From: an uncultured Paracoccaceae bacterium
GTDB lineage: Bacteria > Pseudomonadota > Alphaproteobacteria > Rhodobacterales > Rhodobacteraceae
NCBI GenBank assembly: GCA_937927885.1
Contig: CALEZJ010000461.1
Location: forward strand, 1 to 6,319
Reading direction: 5' to 3'
DNA length: 6,319 bases
In this document: positions 1-5,296 of the stretch, piece after piece
How the letters are laid out: every line of letters begins with the position of its first letter
Position numbering within the stretch: position 1 is the stretch's first letter
Made by a program: the position numbers and the translations under genes
Notes under the pieces: generated by a model
Seen by the model: only the letters and a program-made list of their open reading frames with translations
The model's database searches: none
Told to the model about the DNA's origin: nothing

Positions 1-105
1 GCAGCCTATGGTGCCCTTGGTCAGCAGCGCCATGTCGGGCTCGATCTTGCACTTGTTGCGCAGGTCGTCGGCGTATTTCGCAATCAGATCGTCGCGGCGT
101 CCCAT
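1..105 (-). CDS. DUF2853 family small protein, N-terminal part (cut by window edge)
   Basis: The first 35 codons of a leftward gene are visible; the rest lies outside the window. The product begins MGRRDDLIAKYADDL and continues to LLTKGTIGC at the edge, with charged helical residues first and Cys at 19 and 35. I recognise this N-terminus as that of the small (about 110 aa) DUF2853 proteins common in Alphaproteobacteria; that is from memory, not a search. No biochemical role is established to my knowledge. The start is the ATG at 105-103, supported by an AAAGGA Shine-Dalgarno sequence about 7-8 bases upstream. It follows sbtB after a 96-bp gap containing a hairpin and a candidate promoter, so it is probably its own transcription unit, although read-through from sbtB cannot be excluded. 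Confidence 0.72.
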   Translation of the reverse strand, partial: MGRRDDLIAKYADDLRNKCKIEPDMALLTKGTIGC

Positions 106-145
106 GTCACTTGTCCTTTGTTGCTGTTGGCAGACTTCGACCCAG

Positions 146-175
146 AGCATACGAATCGCCTTGCGCCTCGCGCAA
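146..175 (-). promoter_or_regulatory. Candidate promoter for the DUF2853-like gene
   Basis: Reading leftwards, a -35-like TTGCGC (175-170) and a -10-like TATGCT (151-146) are separated by 18 bp. This would place the transcription start near 139 and leave about 35 bases of leader before the ATG at 105. The -35 hexamer lies inside the arm of the hairpin at 159-177. The boxes match a sigma-70-type consensus only partly, so this is inference from spacing and position. Confidence 0.35.
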
Positions 176-177
176 GG
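159..177. terminator. Perfect 8-bp hairpin downstream of sbtB, possible terminator
   Basis: The arms 159-166 and 170-177 are perfect inverted repeats of 8 bp around a 3-base loop (CCTTGCGC / GCGCAAGG). The hairpin lies about 25 bp after the sbtB stop and before the DUF2853-like gene. No U-run follows on the leftward transcript (the next bases read CGATTCG), so it is not a canonical intrinsic terminator. It may act as a weak terminator or a 3'-end stabiliser. It overlaps the candidate -35 box of the next gene. Confidence 0.4.
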
Positions 178-201
178 GGAAAGGTTCGCGGCCGCGTCCC
201 C

Positions 202-513
202 TCAGAACCGCTCGGCGCGCAGGATCTGCGTGTCGGTGACGCTGACCACGCCGATATGCGCATCCAGCAGGGGAAACAGCGCCTCCAGCAGGGTCTCCAG
301 CCGCGCGGGGGCGATCAGGCAGATGACCGCGATCATCCCGTTGGCGCGGCCCACGCCCCCCTCGCGCGTCCAGGCACCGGATCGGCCCGAGCCCCCCAGC
401 ACCGGCAGGATGGTGAACCCGCTCACCCCGGCCTCGGTCAGGGCGCGCGAGACCTGCCGCTCCATCACCGCCTCGATGATCACCTCGACCCGCTTCGCGG
501 CATGCATCTGCAT
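202..513 (-). CDS. sbtB: SbtB-like PII-family signalling protein
   Basis: The 103-aa product is a PII-fold protein of the SbtB branch. In cyanobacteria these proteins bind adenine nucleotides and dock on the cytoplasmic face of the SbtA bicarbonate transporter to control it. Visible features are a first beta strand (KRVEVIIEAV, residues 7-16), a helix with SRALTEAGVSGFTILPV leading into a glycine-rich turn GGSGRSG (40-46), a T-loop region to about 59, and a last strand near VVSVTDTQIL (89-98). The T-loop has no tyrosine at the place uridylylated in GlnB. The protein ends at RAERF, without the C-terminal CGPxGC redox segment of several cyanobacterial SbtBs. The start at 513 is supported by GGAGG seven bases upstream; Met3 is a weaker alternative. 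It begins 3 bp after the sbtA stop, so the two are surely co-transcribed. Confidence 0.85.
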   Translation of the reverse strand: MQMHAAKRVEVIIEAVMERQVSRALTEAGVSGFTILPVLGGSGRSGAWTREGGVGRANGMIAVICLIAPARLETLLEALFPLLDAHIGVVSVTDTQILRAERF

Positions 514-516
514 CTC

Positions 517-1497
517 TCAGCCTCCGGTCACGGCCCGGGCGACGGCCACATAGACCGGCAGACCCAGGATCAGGTTGAAGGGAAAGGTGATCCCCAGGGA
601 CAGCGTCAGATACAGCGCCGGATTGGCGCGCGGCAGCGCCACCCGCATCGCCGCGGGCACGGCGATGTAACTGGCCGAGGCCGACAGCGTCATCATCGTC
701 GCCACCCCGCCCGTGGAGAGGCCCAGCGCCAGCCCCATCCCCAGCCCGGTCGCCGCACCCACCAGCGGCATGACGACGCCAAAGGCGGCGGCCCCGGCGC
801 CCACCACCCCCGGCGCAGCGCGCAGCCCGCGCCCGGCCAGCAGGCCCATGTCCAAAAGGAACAGGCACAGCACCCCCTTGAAGGGCGACACGATCAGCGG
901 GGCGATGTCAGCCATCCCCTGCTCGCCGGTCACCATGCCGATCAGGAAGGACCCGATCAACAGCACGATCGACCCGTTCAGCGCGATCTCGCGCCAACCC
1001 TCGGCGCCCAGCCGCGCCGCGCCGCCGCCGCGCGACGCCAGCCACAGCGCGGTCAGGATGGCTGGCGCCTCCATCGCGGCGGCGACGGCGATCAGCCATC
1101 CCTCGGCGCCGATCCCCTGCGCACTCAGGACGGCACCCAGCGCGACAAAGGTGACGATGCTGATCGACCCGTAATGCCCGGCGACTGCGGCGGCATCGAC
1201 GGCGGAAATCCCCCGCGCCATCGCCCTGAGCAGCGCAAAGGCCACGACGGGCAACAACGCCGACAGCACGATGCCGCCGCCGATGGCGGGCAAAAGCCCC
1301 CCGCCAACCCCATGCGCCGCCACGCTGGCGCCACCTTTGAAACCGATGGCGAACAGCAGATACAGCGACATGCCCTTTGCGATGGCCTCGGGGAATGCCA
1401 GATCCGACCGCGCCAGCGCAGCGCCAAGGCCCAGCAGGAAACACAAGATAATCGGCGACAGCAGGTTCTGCGCTGCCAGATCAAAGATCGAGCCCAT
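517..1497 (-). CDS. sbtA: Sodium-dependent bicarbonate transporter family permease (SbtA-like)
   Basis: The 326-aa product is an integral inner-membrane protein of the SbtA family. The cyanobacterial founder co-transports Na+ and HCO3-. Features resembling that family as I remember it are the N-terminal LLSPIILCFLLG followed by LAFPEAIAKG and GFKGG (12-56); GHYGSISIVTFVAL (108-119); EGWLIAVAAAMEAPAILTALWLA (132-154); a second repeat with SASASYIAVPAAMR (272-285); and LPRANPALYLTLSLGITFPFN near the end. About ten hydrophobic segments form two inverted halves. The cytoplasmic linker between them (155-172) is much shorter than in the roughly 370-aa cyanobacterial protein. The ATG at 1497 is the only good start. 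It lies 6 bp after the upstream transglycosylase stop and has no clear Shine-Dalgarno sequence. The immediately following sbtB supports the assignment. The actual anion transported here is inferred. Confidence 0.87.
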   Translation of the reverse strand: MGSIFDLAAQNLLSPIILCFLLGLGAALARSDLAFPEAIAKGMSLYLLFAIGFKGGASVAAHGVGGGLLPAIGGGIVLSALLPVVAFALLRAMARGISAVDAAAVAGHYGSISIVTFVALGAVLSAQGIGAEGWLIAVAAAMEAPAILTALWLASRGGGAARLGAEGWREIALNGSIVLLIGSFLIGMVTGEQGMADIAPLIVSPFKGVLCLFLLDMGLLAGRGLRAAPGVVGAGAAAFGVVMPLVGAATGLGMGLALGLSTGGVATMMTLSASASYIAVPAAMRVALPRANPALYLTLSLGITFPFNLILGLPVYVAVARAVTGG

Positions 1498-1503
1498 GGA
1501 AGG

Positions 1504-2682
1504 TCAGAGCCTGCGCAACAGGTCCGGCGTCGGCCAGCCATCGGCGGGCAGACCCATCTGCGCTTGCACATCCTGCACGGCGGCCCGCGTTCCCGCACCC
1601 AGAATGCCGTCGATATTGCCCACATCGAACCCGCGCGCCTGAAGACGGCGCTGCAACTCGCGCATCTGGTCCCGGTCCAGCCCAGCCTCGGGGTTGCCCG
1701 CCTCATAGACCGGGGCGCCCTCGATGCGCGTGGCGAAATAGGCGGCGGTCACCACATAGGTAAATGACTGGTTCCACTCGAACAGCACGCGGAAATTGTC
1801 AAAGATCATGAAGGCCGGGCCGCGGTGCCCCTGCGGCAGGATGATCGAGGCCGGCAGCCGCCCGTTCGGCAGGCTGGTGCCCCGCGCCGCCACCCCCATC
1901 TGTGCCCAGTCCGATACGCTGAGGCGCGTGCGCAGCCCGGTGCGCGTCAGGTCCAGCCCCCGGGGAAGGCTCACCTCGACCAGCCAGGGCTCGTTCGGGC
2001 GCCAGCCGTGGTGACGCAGCAGGGCGGCGCCCGTCAGCACCGCATCCGGCATCGAGCCACGCACATCCACATGCCGGTCGCCGTCGCCGTCGATGCCCAG
2101 CGTCAGGATGTCGCGCGGCAACATCTGGACCATGCCGATTTCACCGGCCCAGGCGCCCACCGTTGTCGCCGGGTCCAGATCGCCCCGCCGATAGAGTTCG
2201 GCCATGGCGATGATCTGCGGGCGGAACAGATGCGGACGGCGGCAATCATGCGCCAGCGTGGCCAGCGCATCGGCGGTGTTGATATCCCCCTGGAACGACC
2301 CGAAATCGGTCTCGAACGCCAGAAAGGCCAGCATCACGCCCGGGCTGATGCCGAATTCGCGCTGCACCCTCTCGAACAGGGCCGCCTGCCGCTGCAACAA
2401 TTGCCGCGCGCGGTCCAGCCGCCCCTGGCTGATCAATTGCCGCGAAAAGTCGATGAAGGGGCGCTGAAAGAACCCCTGCCCGCGGTCGCGGCTCAGCACG
2501 GTCTGGTTCTGCTGCAACCGGCCAAAGAACCGGTCCGCCACATCGGCGGGCAGCCCGCCGCGGACCGCCTCGGCCTTCAGTTCGGTGATGAACGCCGACC
2601 AGCTTCCGCCGCAGGGCACGGATTGCGCCCCGACGCCGAAAGGCAACAGGGACAGGGCGGCGGCGGCAAGAAAACGGCGCAT
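1504..2682 (-). CDS. Lytic murein transglycosylase, MltB type, with peptidoglycan-binding domain
   Basis: The 392-aa periplasmic enzyme cleaves the MurNAc-GlcNAc bond of peptidoglycan to give 1,6-anhydro ends. A Sec signal peptide (MRRFLAAAALSLLPFGVGA) probably ends after Ala19. The Cys at 24 lacks a lipobox, so the protein is likely soluble. The catalytic domain spans about 26-320. It has the family's FETDFG with catalytic Glu124, GEIGMVQMLPRDI (180-192), and the acidic turn DGDGDRHVD (199-206) that resembles the Ca-binding loop of MltB, followed by the HHGW motif. A peptidoglycan-binding_1 domain occupies about 336-390 (MRELQRRLQARGFDVG ... AGTRAAV). The ATG at 2682 is chosen because AAGGAG lies six bases upstream and the signal peptide starts there; the open frame continues upstream without support. 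sbtA follows after 6 bp. Confidence 0.9.
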   Translation of the reverse strand: MRRFLAAAALSLLPFGVGAQSVPCGGSWSAFITELKAEAVRGGLPADVADRFFGRLQQNQTVLSRDRGQGFFQRPFIDFSRQLISQGRLDRARQLLQRQAALFERVQREFGISPGVMLAFLAFETDFGSFQGDINTADALATLAHDCRRPHLFRPQIIAMAELYRRGDLDPATTVGAWAGEIGMVQMLPRDILTLGIDGDGDRHVDVRGSMPDAVLTGAALLRHHGWRPNEPWLVEVSLPRGLDLTRTGLRTRLSVSDWAQMGVAARGTSLPNGRLPASIILPQGHRGPAFMIFDNFRVLFEWNQSFTYVVTAAYFATRIEGAPVYEAGNPEAGLDRDQMRELQRRLQARGFDVGNIDGILGAGTRAAVQDVQAQMGLPADGWPTPDLLRRL

Positions 2683-2708
2683 GAAAACTCCTTCAACGGA
2701 CCCTGCGC

Positions 2709-2737
2709 AGCCTAACAAACCCCCGCCGCCCGGCCAA
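2709..2737 (-). promoter_or_regulatory. Candidate promoter for the transglycosylase-sbtAB unit
   Basis: Leftward, TTGGCC (2737-2732) and TAGGCT (2714-2709) are separated by exactly 17 bp. Transcription would start near 2702, leaving a leader of about 20 bases containing the AAGGAG ribosome-binding site. No comparable promoter is obvious in front of sbtA, so this one may drive all three genes. This is consensus matching by eye. Confidence 0.5.
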
Positions 2738-2744
2738 GCCCGAG

Positions 2745-2806
2745 CCCCATCACTTTGCTGCAAATACGCTCTTTTTGGGGGGTGCCGGGGGGCATCGCCC
2801 CCCGGC
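2745..2806. repeat. Intergenic repeat element, copy A: conserved core plus GC-rich hairpin
   Basis: The core TGCTGCAAATACGC (2756-2769) is followed by a T-run (2772-2776), a run of six G, and a perfect 10-bp hairpin with a 3-base loop (arms 2784-2793 and 2797-2806, GCCGGGGGGC / GCCCCCCGGC). The same 14-base core recurs in opposite orientation at 4063-4076. Similar core-plus-hairpin elements are, as I recall, frequent between genes in Rhodobacterales. Here it lies downstream of adhI and upstream of the transglycosylase promoter, so it may help end adhI transcripts. The A/T-run is on the wrong side for a standard intrinsic terminator of leftward transcription. Confidence 0.6.
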
Positions 2807-2824
2807 CGGGTCGCCCAAGCCAAA

Positions 2825-2839
2825 TGCGCCCTTGGCGCA
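2825..2839. repeat. Small perfect hairpin downstream of adhI
   Basis: The arms TGCGCC (2825-2830) and GGCGCA (2834-2839) pair perfectly around a CTT loop, 23 bp past the adhI stop codon. Together with the larger hairpin at 2784-2806 it could form a bipartite 3' structure for the adhI message. No U-run follows. Confidence 0.3.
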
Positions 2840-2861
2840 GGCAGGCGAGGGCGAAACCCCC

Positions 2862-3971
2862 TCAGAACACCACGACCGAGCGGATCGATTTCCCCTCGTG
2901 CATCAGGTCGAACCCCTTGTTGATCTCGTCCAGGGTCAACACATGGGTGATCATCGGATCGATCGCGATCTTGCCGTTCATGTACCAGTCGACGATCTTC
3001 GGCACATCCGTCCGCCCCCGCGCCCCGCCAAAGGCCGATCCCTTCCACACCCGCCCGGTCACCAGCTGGAACGGCCGGGTGCTGATCTCCTTGCCCGCCT
3101 CGGCCACGCCGATGACCGTGCTGACACCCCAGCCCCGGTGGCAGGCCTCCAGCGCCTGACGCATGACCATCGTGTTGCCGGTGCAGTCAAAGGTGTAATC
3201 CGCCCCGCCATCGGTCAGCGCCACCAGATGTGCCACGATGTCGCCGTCGACCTCCTTGGGGTTGACGAAATGCGTCATGCCGAACATCCGGCCCCACTGG
3301 GCCTTGTCCGGGTTGATGTCGACACCGATGATCTTGTCGGCGCCCACCAGCCGCGCCCCCTGGATCACGTTCAGGCCAATGCCGCCCAGGCCAAACACGA
3401 TCACATTGGCGCCCGGCGTGACCTTGGCGGTGTTGATCACCGCGCCCACCCCCGTCGTCACCCCGCAGCCGATATAGCAGGCCTTGTCAAAGGGCGCGTC
3501 GGGCCGGATCTTCGCCAGCGCGATTTCGGGCAGCACGGTGAAGTTCGAGAAGGTCGAACACCCCATGTAATGATAGATAGGCTGGCCCTTGTAGCTGAAC
3601 CGCGTCGTGCCGTCGGGCATCAGGCCCTTGCCCTGCGTGGCGCGGATGGCGGTGCACAGGTTCGTCTTGCCGCTCAGGCAGCTTTTGCATTGCCGACACT
3701 CCGGCGTGTAAAGCGGGATGACATGGTCGCCGGGCGTCAGGCTGGTCACCCCGGCCCCCACCTCGCGCACGATCCCTGCGCCCTCGTGGCCCAGGATCGA
3801 CGGGAAAATTCCCTCGCTGTCGAACCCGTCCAGCGTATAGGCGTCGGTGTGGCAGATGCCGGTCGCCTTGATCTCGACCAGCACCTCGCCCGCTTTCGGC
3901 CCCTCCAGGTCCAGCTCGACGATTTCCAGAGGTTTCTTCGCCTCGAAGGCAACGGCGGCGCGGGTTTTCAT
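2862..3971 (-). CDS. adhI: S-(hydroxymethyl)glutathione dehydrogenase / class III alcohol dehydrogenase
   Basis: The 369-aa zinc- and NAD-dependent cytoplasmic enzyme oxidises S-hydroxymethylglutathione (formaldehyde plus glutathione) to S-formylglutathione. The family also reduces S-nitrosoglutathione. Catalytic zinc ligands are Cys40 and His62 (GHEGAG) with Cys169. The structural zinc has Cys92, 95, 98 and 106. Arg110 in [14 protein letters not shown] marks class III, since it binds the glutathione carboxylate. The Rossmann motif is GLGGIG (194-199), with Asp218 at the end of the second strand selecting NAD over NADP. Length matches the family. The start at 3971 has AAGGAG seven bases upstream; an in-frame extension to 5033 is only open frame over the divergent gene. 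Equivalent genes are called adhI in Rhodobacter, flhA in Paracoccus and frmA in E. coli. No S-formylglutathione hydrolase is next to it in this window. Confidence 0.96.
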   Translation of the reverse strand: MKTRAAVAFEAKKPLEIVELDLEGPKAGEVLVEIKATGICHTDAYTLDGFDSEGIFPSILGHEGAGIVREVGAGVTSLTPGDHVIPLYTPECRQCKSCLSGKTNLCTAIRATQGKGLMPDGTTRFSYKGQPIYHYMGCSTFSNFTVLPEIALAKIRPDAPFDKACYIGCGVTTGVGAVINTAKVTPGANVIVFGLGGIGLNVIQGARLVGADKIIGVDINPDKAQWGRMFGMTHFVNPKEVDGDIVAHLVALTDGGADYTFDCTGNTMVMRQALEACHRGWGVSTVIGVAEAGKEISTRPFQLVTGRVWKGSAFGGARGRTDVPKIVDWYMNGKIAIDPMITHVLTLDEINKGFDLMHEGKSIRSVVVF

Positions 3972-3983
3972 GGGCAGGCTCCT

Positions 3984-4002
3984 TAAGGTTTTCGCGACCT
4001 TA
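3984..4002. repeat. Inverted repeat in the adhI leader, next to the ribosome-binding site
   Basis: TAAGGT (3984-3989) and ACCTTA (3997-4002) are perfect 6-bp inverted repeats with a 7-base spacer. In the leftward transcript the hairpin would end exactly where the AAGGAG ribosome-binding site (3984-3979) begins. It could therefore influence translation, or be a protein-binding site. No regulator is identified. Confidence 0.35.
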
Positions 4003-4020
4003 GGCGGCTTGGCCCGCGTG

Positions 4021-4050
4021 ATACTATTACAATCGCGGGATTGTGGCCAA
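4021..4050 (-). promoter_or_regulatory. Candidate adhI promoter with palindromic operator in the spacer
   Basis: Leftward, TTGGCC (4050-4045) and TAGTAT (4026-4021) are 18 bp apart. The spacer contains the perfect palindrome ACAATC-N4-GATTGT (4029-4044), directly abutting the -35 box. The predicted start near 4014 gives a leader of about 43 bases. In Rhodobacter and Paracoccus, adhI/flhA is known to be controlled by a two-component system (AfdSR/RfdSR, FlhSR). I cannot say whether this palindrome is that site or belongs to another regulator. Boxes were identified by eye. Confidence 0.42.
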
Positions 4051-4054
4051 GGTC

Positions 4055-4087
4055 GTAAAGATGCGTATTTGCAGCAGAATGAAGGGG
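4055..4087. repeat. Intergenic repeat element, copy B (core only, inverted relative to copy A)
   Basis: The complement of 4063-4076 is TGCTGCAAATACGC, identical to the core of the element at 2745-2806. Flanking bases also match partly: CCCC followed by TCA on the core's 5' side in both copies. This copy lacks the G-run and the 10-bp hairpin. It lies between the divergent adhI and deacetylase promoters. Confidence 0.5.
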
Positions 4088-4091
4088 CGGC

Positions 4092-4120
4092 TTGCTGCCT
4101 TGCGTCCTTTGGCCTAGCCT
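4092..4120 (+). promoter_or_regulatory. Candidate promoter of the hdaH-like/xseB/ispA/dxs unit, giving a leaderless message
   Basis: TTGCTG (4092-4097) and TAGCCT (4115-4120) are separated by 17 bp. The -10 box ends 7 bases before the ATG at 4128, so transcription would begin at or within a base or two of that ATG. No Shine-Dalgarno sequence is present between the box and the start codon, which fits leaderless translation. This is inference from spacing and the absence of a ribosome-binding site. Confidence 0.42.
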
Positions 4121-4127
4121 TCGCGGC

Positions 4128-5063
4128 ATGAGCACCGCGTTTTTCACCGACCCCGCCTGCCTGACCCACGAAACGCCCGAGGGCCACCCCGAACGGGTGG
4201 CGCGGCTGCGCGCGATCCTTGCCGCGCTGGAGGCCCCGGCATTTGCCGCGCTCGACCGGCGCCAGGCCCCGCCCGCGCCGGTCGAGGAACTGCTGCGCTG
4301 TCATCCCCTCGCCTATGTCGACAGCATTCGCGCCGCGATTCCCGCCCGCGGGATCCACCAACTGGACCCCGACACCTGGGTGTCGCCCGGCAGTTGGGCG
4401 GCGGCGCTGAACGGGCTGGGCGCCGCGCTGGGCGCGCTGGATGCGGTGATGGCGGGGCAGGCGCACAACGCCTTTGCCGCCATCCGCCCGCCCGGACACC
4501 ATGCCGAAACCGCAAAGCCGATGGGGTTCTGCCTGTTCGGCACGGTGGCGATTGCGGCGAAACGGGCGCTGGACCACCACGGCCTTTCCCGCGTCGCGGT
4601 GCTGGATTTCGACGTGCATCATGGCAACGGCACGCAGGACCTGCTCTGGGACGAGGCGCGGACGCTCTTTGTCTCCAGCCACCAGTTCCCGCTCTGGCCC
4701 GGCACCGGCGAGGCGCATGAGCGGGGCGCGCATGACAACGTCATCAACCTTCCCCTGCCGCCCGGCACCGCTGGCCCCGCCTTCCGCGACGCCTGGGAAC
4801 GCGTGGTCTTTCCCCGCGTCGATGCCTTTGCCCCCGAACTGATCCTGATTTCGGCCGGTTTCGATGCCCATGCCGACGACCCTCTGGCGCAACTGCTGCT
4901 GCGCGAGGGCGATTTCGACTGGATCACCCGGCGCATCTGCGACCTCGCCGACCGGCATGCCGCCGGGCGGGTGGTCAGTGTGCTGGAAGGCGGCTATAAC
5001 CTCGACGCGCTGGCGGCCTCGGTCGCGGCGCATGTCGGGGTTCTGATGGAGCGTGGCGCATGA
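4128..5063 (+). CDS. Histone deacetylase superfamily zinc hydrolase (acetylpolyamine amidohydrolase/HDAC-like)
   Basis: The 311-aa product has the full class I/II deacetylase active site and should hydrolyse an N-acetyl amide, though its natural substrate is unknown (acetylated lysine, polyamine or another small amide). Visible motifs are HPERVARL (20-27), which is typical of the family N-terminus; the catalytic His pair in [10 protein letters not shown] (His124, His125); the zinc ligands Asp162 and His164 in [11 protein letters not shown]; Asp246 in SAGFDAH; and Tyr290 in LEGGYN. Length is normal for bacterial members. There is no signal peptide, so it is cytoplasmic. The ATG at 4128 is preferred over an upstream TTG at 4092, because the conserved domain begins right after it and that TTG lies in the predicted -35 box. 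The stop overlaps the xseB start (ATGA), so it heads the operon with xseB, ispA and dxs. Confidence 0.92.
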   Translation: MSTAFFTDPACLTHETPEGHPERVARLRAILAALEAPAFAALDRRQAPPAPVEELLRCHPLAYVDSIRAAIPARGIHQLDPDTWVSPGSWAAALNGLGAALGALDAVMAGQAHNAFAAIRPPGHHAETAKPMGFCLFGTVAIAAKRALDHHGLSRVAVLDFDVHHGNGTQDLLWDEARTLFVSSHQFPLWPGTGEAHERGAHDNVINLPLPPGTAGPAFRDAWERVVFPRVDAFAPELILISAGFDAHADDPLAQLLLREGDFDWITRRICDLADRHAAGRVVSVLEGGYNLDALAASVAAHVGVLMERGA

Positions 5064-5296
5064 AGCCGGTTGCCGAAATGTCGTTCGAGGAGGCTCTGCG
5101 CGAGCTGGAGCAGGTCGTGGGCCAGCTCGAAAGCGGGCAGGTCGATCTGGAGAAATCCATCGCGATCTATGAACGCGGCGCCGATCTGAAAAAGCACTGC
5201 GAGGCCAAGCTGGCGCAGGCGCAGGCGCGCATCGAACAGATCGCGCTGGCGGAAAACGGCGCGGTTCAGGGCACCTCGCCCTTCGATCCGAAATGA
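5060..5296 (+). CDS. xseB: Exodeoxyribonuclease VII small subunit
   Basis: The 78-aa protein matches XseB, the small subunit that assembles in several copies on XseA to form exonuclease VII, which degrades single-stranded DNA in both directions during repair. The family signature is clear: [20 protein letters not shown], then [23 protein letters not shown], then a helix AQARIEQI and a short acidic, glycine-rich tail. The two amphipathic helices would form the expected helical hairpin. The length is usual (about 80 aa). Its ATG overlaps the stop of the deacetylase-like gene by 4 bp (ATGA at 5060-5063), and its own stop overlaps ispA in the same way (5293-5296), indicating translational coupling. 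xseA is not in the window. Coupling of xseB to ispA and dxs is widespread in Proteobacteria. Confidence 0.95.
   Translation: MKPVAEMSFEEALRELEQVVGQLESGQVDLEKSIAIYERGADLKKHCEAKLAQAQARIEQIALAENGAVQGTSPFDPK

Noticed and set aside
107..868. Leftward open frame (253 codons) covering sbtB and part of sbtA in another frame
   Set aside because: Gly/Arg-rich shadow; the overlapping frames encode recognisable SbtA and SbtB.
118..1767. Long rightward open frame (549 codons) opposite sbtA, sbtB and the transglycosylase
   Set aside because: The translation is low-complexity, rich in Gln, Arg, His and Pro, with no recognisable domain. It is an antisense shadow of well-supported genes in high-GC DNA.
2784..2806. 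GC hairpin as a standard intrinsic terminator of adhI
   Set aside because: After the hairpin the leftward transcript reads ACCCCCCAAAAAG, with no U-run. Rightward, the T-run precedes the hairpin rather than following it. It was kept only as part of a repeat element.
2683..3048. N-terminal extension of the transglycosylase into the adhI gene
   Set aside because: A signal peptide and AAGGAG mark the start at 2682. The extension is just stop-free sequence over the repeat and the antisense-free end of adhI.
2775..3986. Rightward open frame (403 codons) opposite adhI
   Set aside because: It is rich in His, Arg and Asp with no domain, and it runs antisense to a clear alcohol dehydrogenase with all its zinc ligands.
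4092..4127. TTG start at 4092 adding 12 residues to the deacetylase-like protein
   Set aside because: The added residues do not resemble the family, there is no ribosome-binding site, and the TTG coincides with the predicted -35 box.
3972..5033. N-terminal extension of adhI across the divergent deacetylase gene
   Set aside because: Class III alcohol dehydrogenases start at the MKTRAAV-type sequence; the extension lies antisense to a conserved gene.
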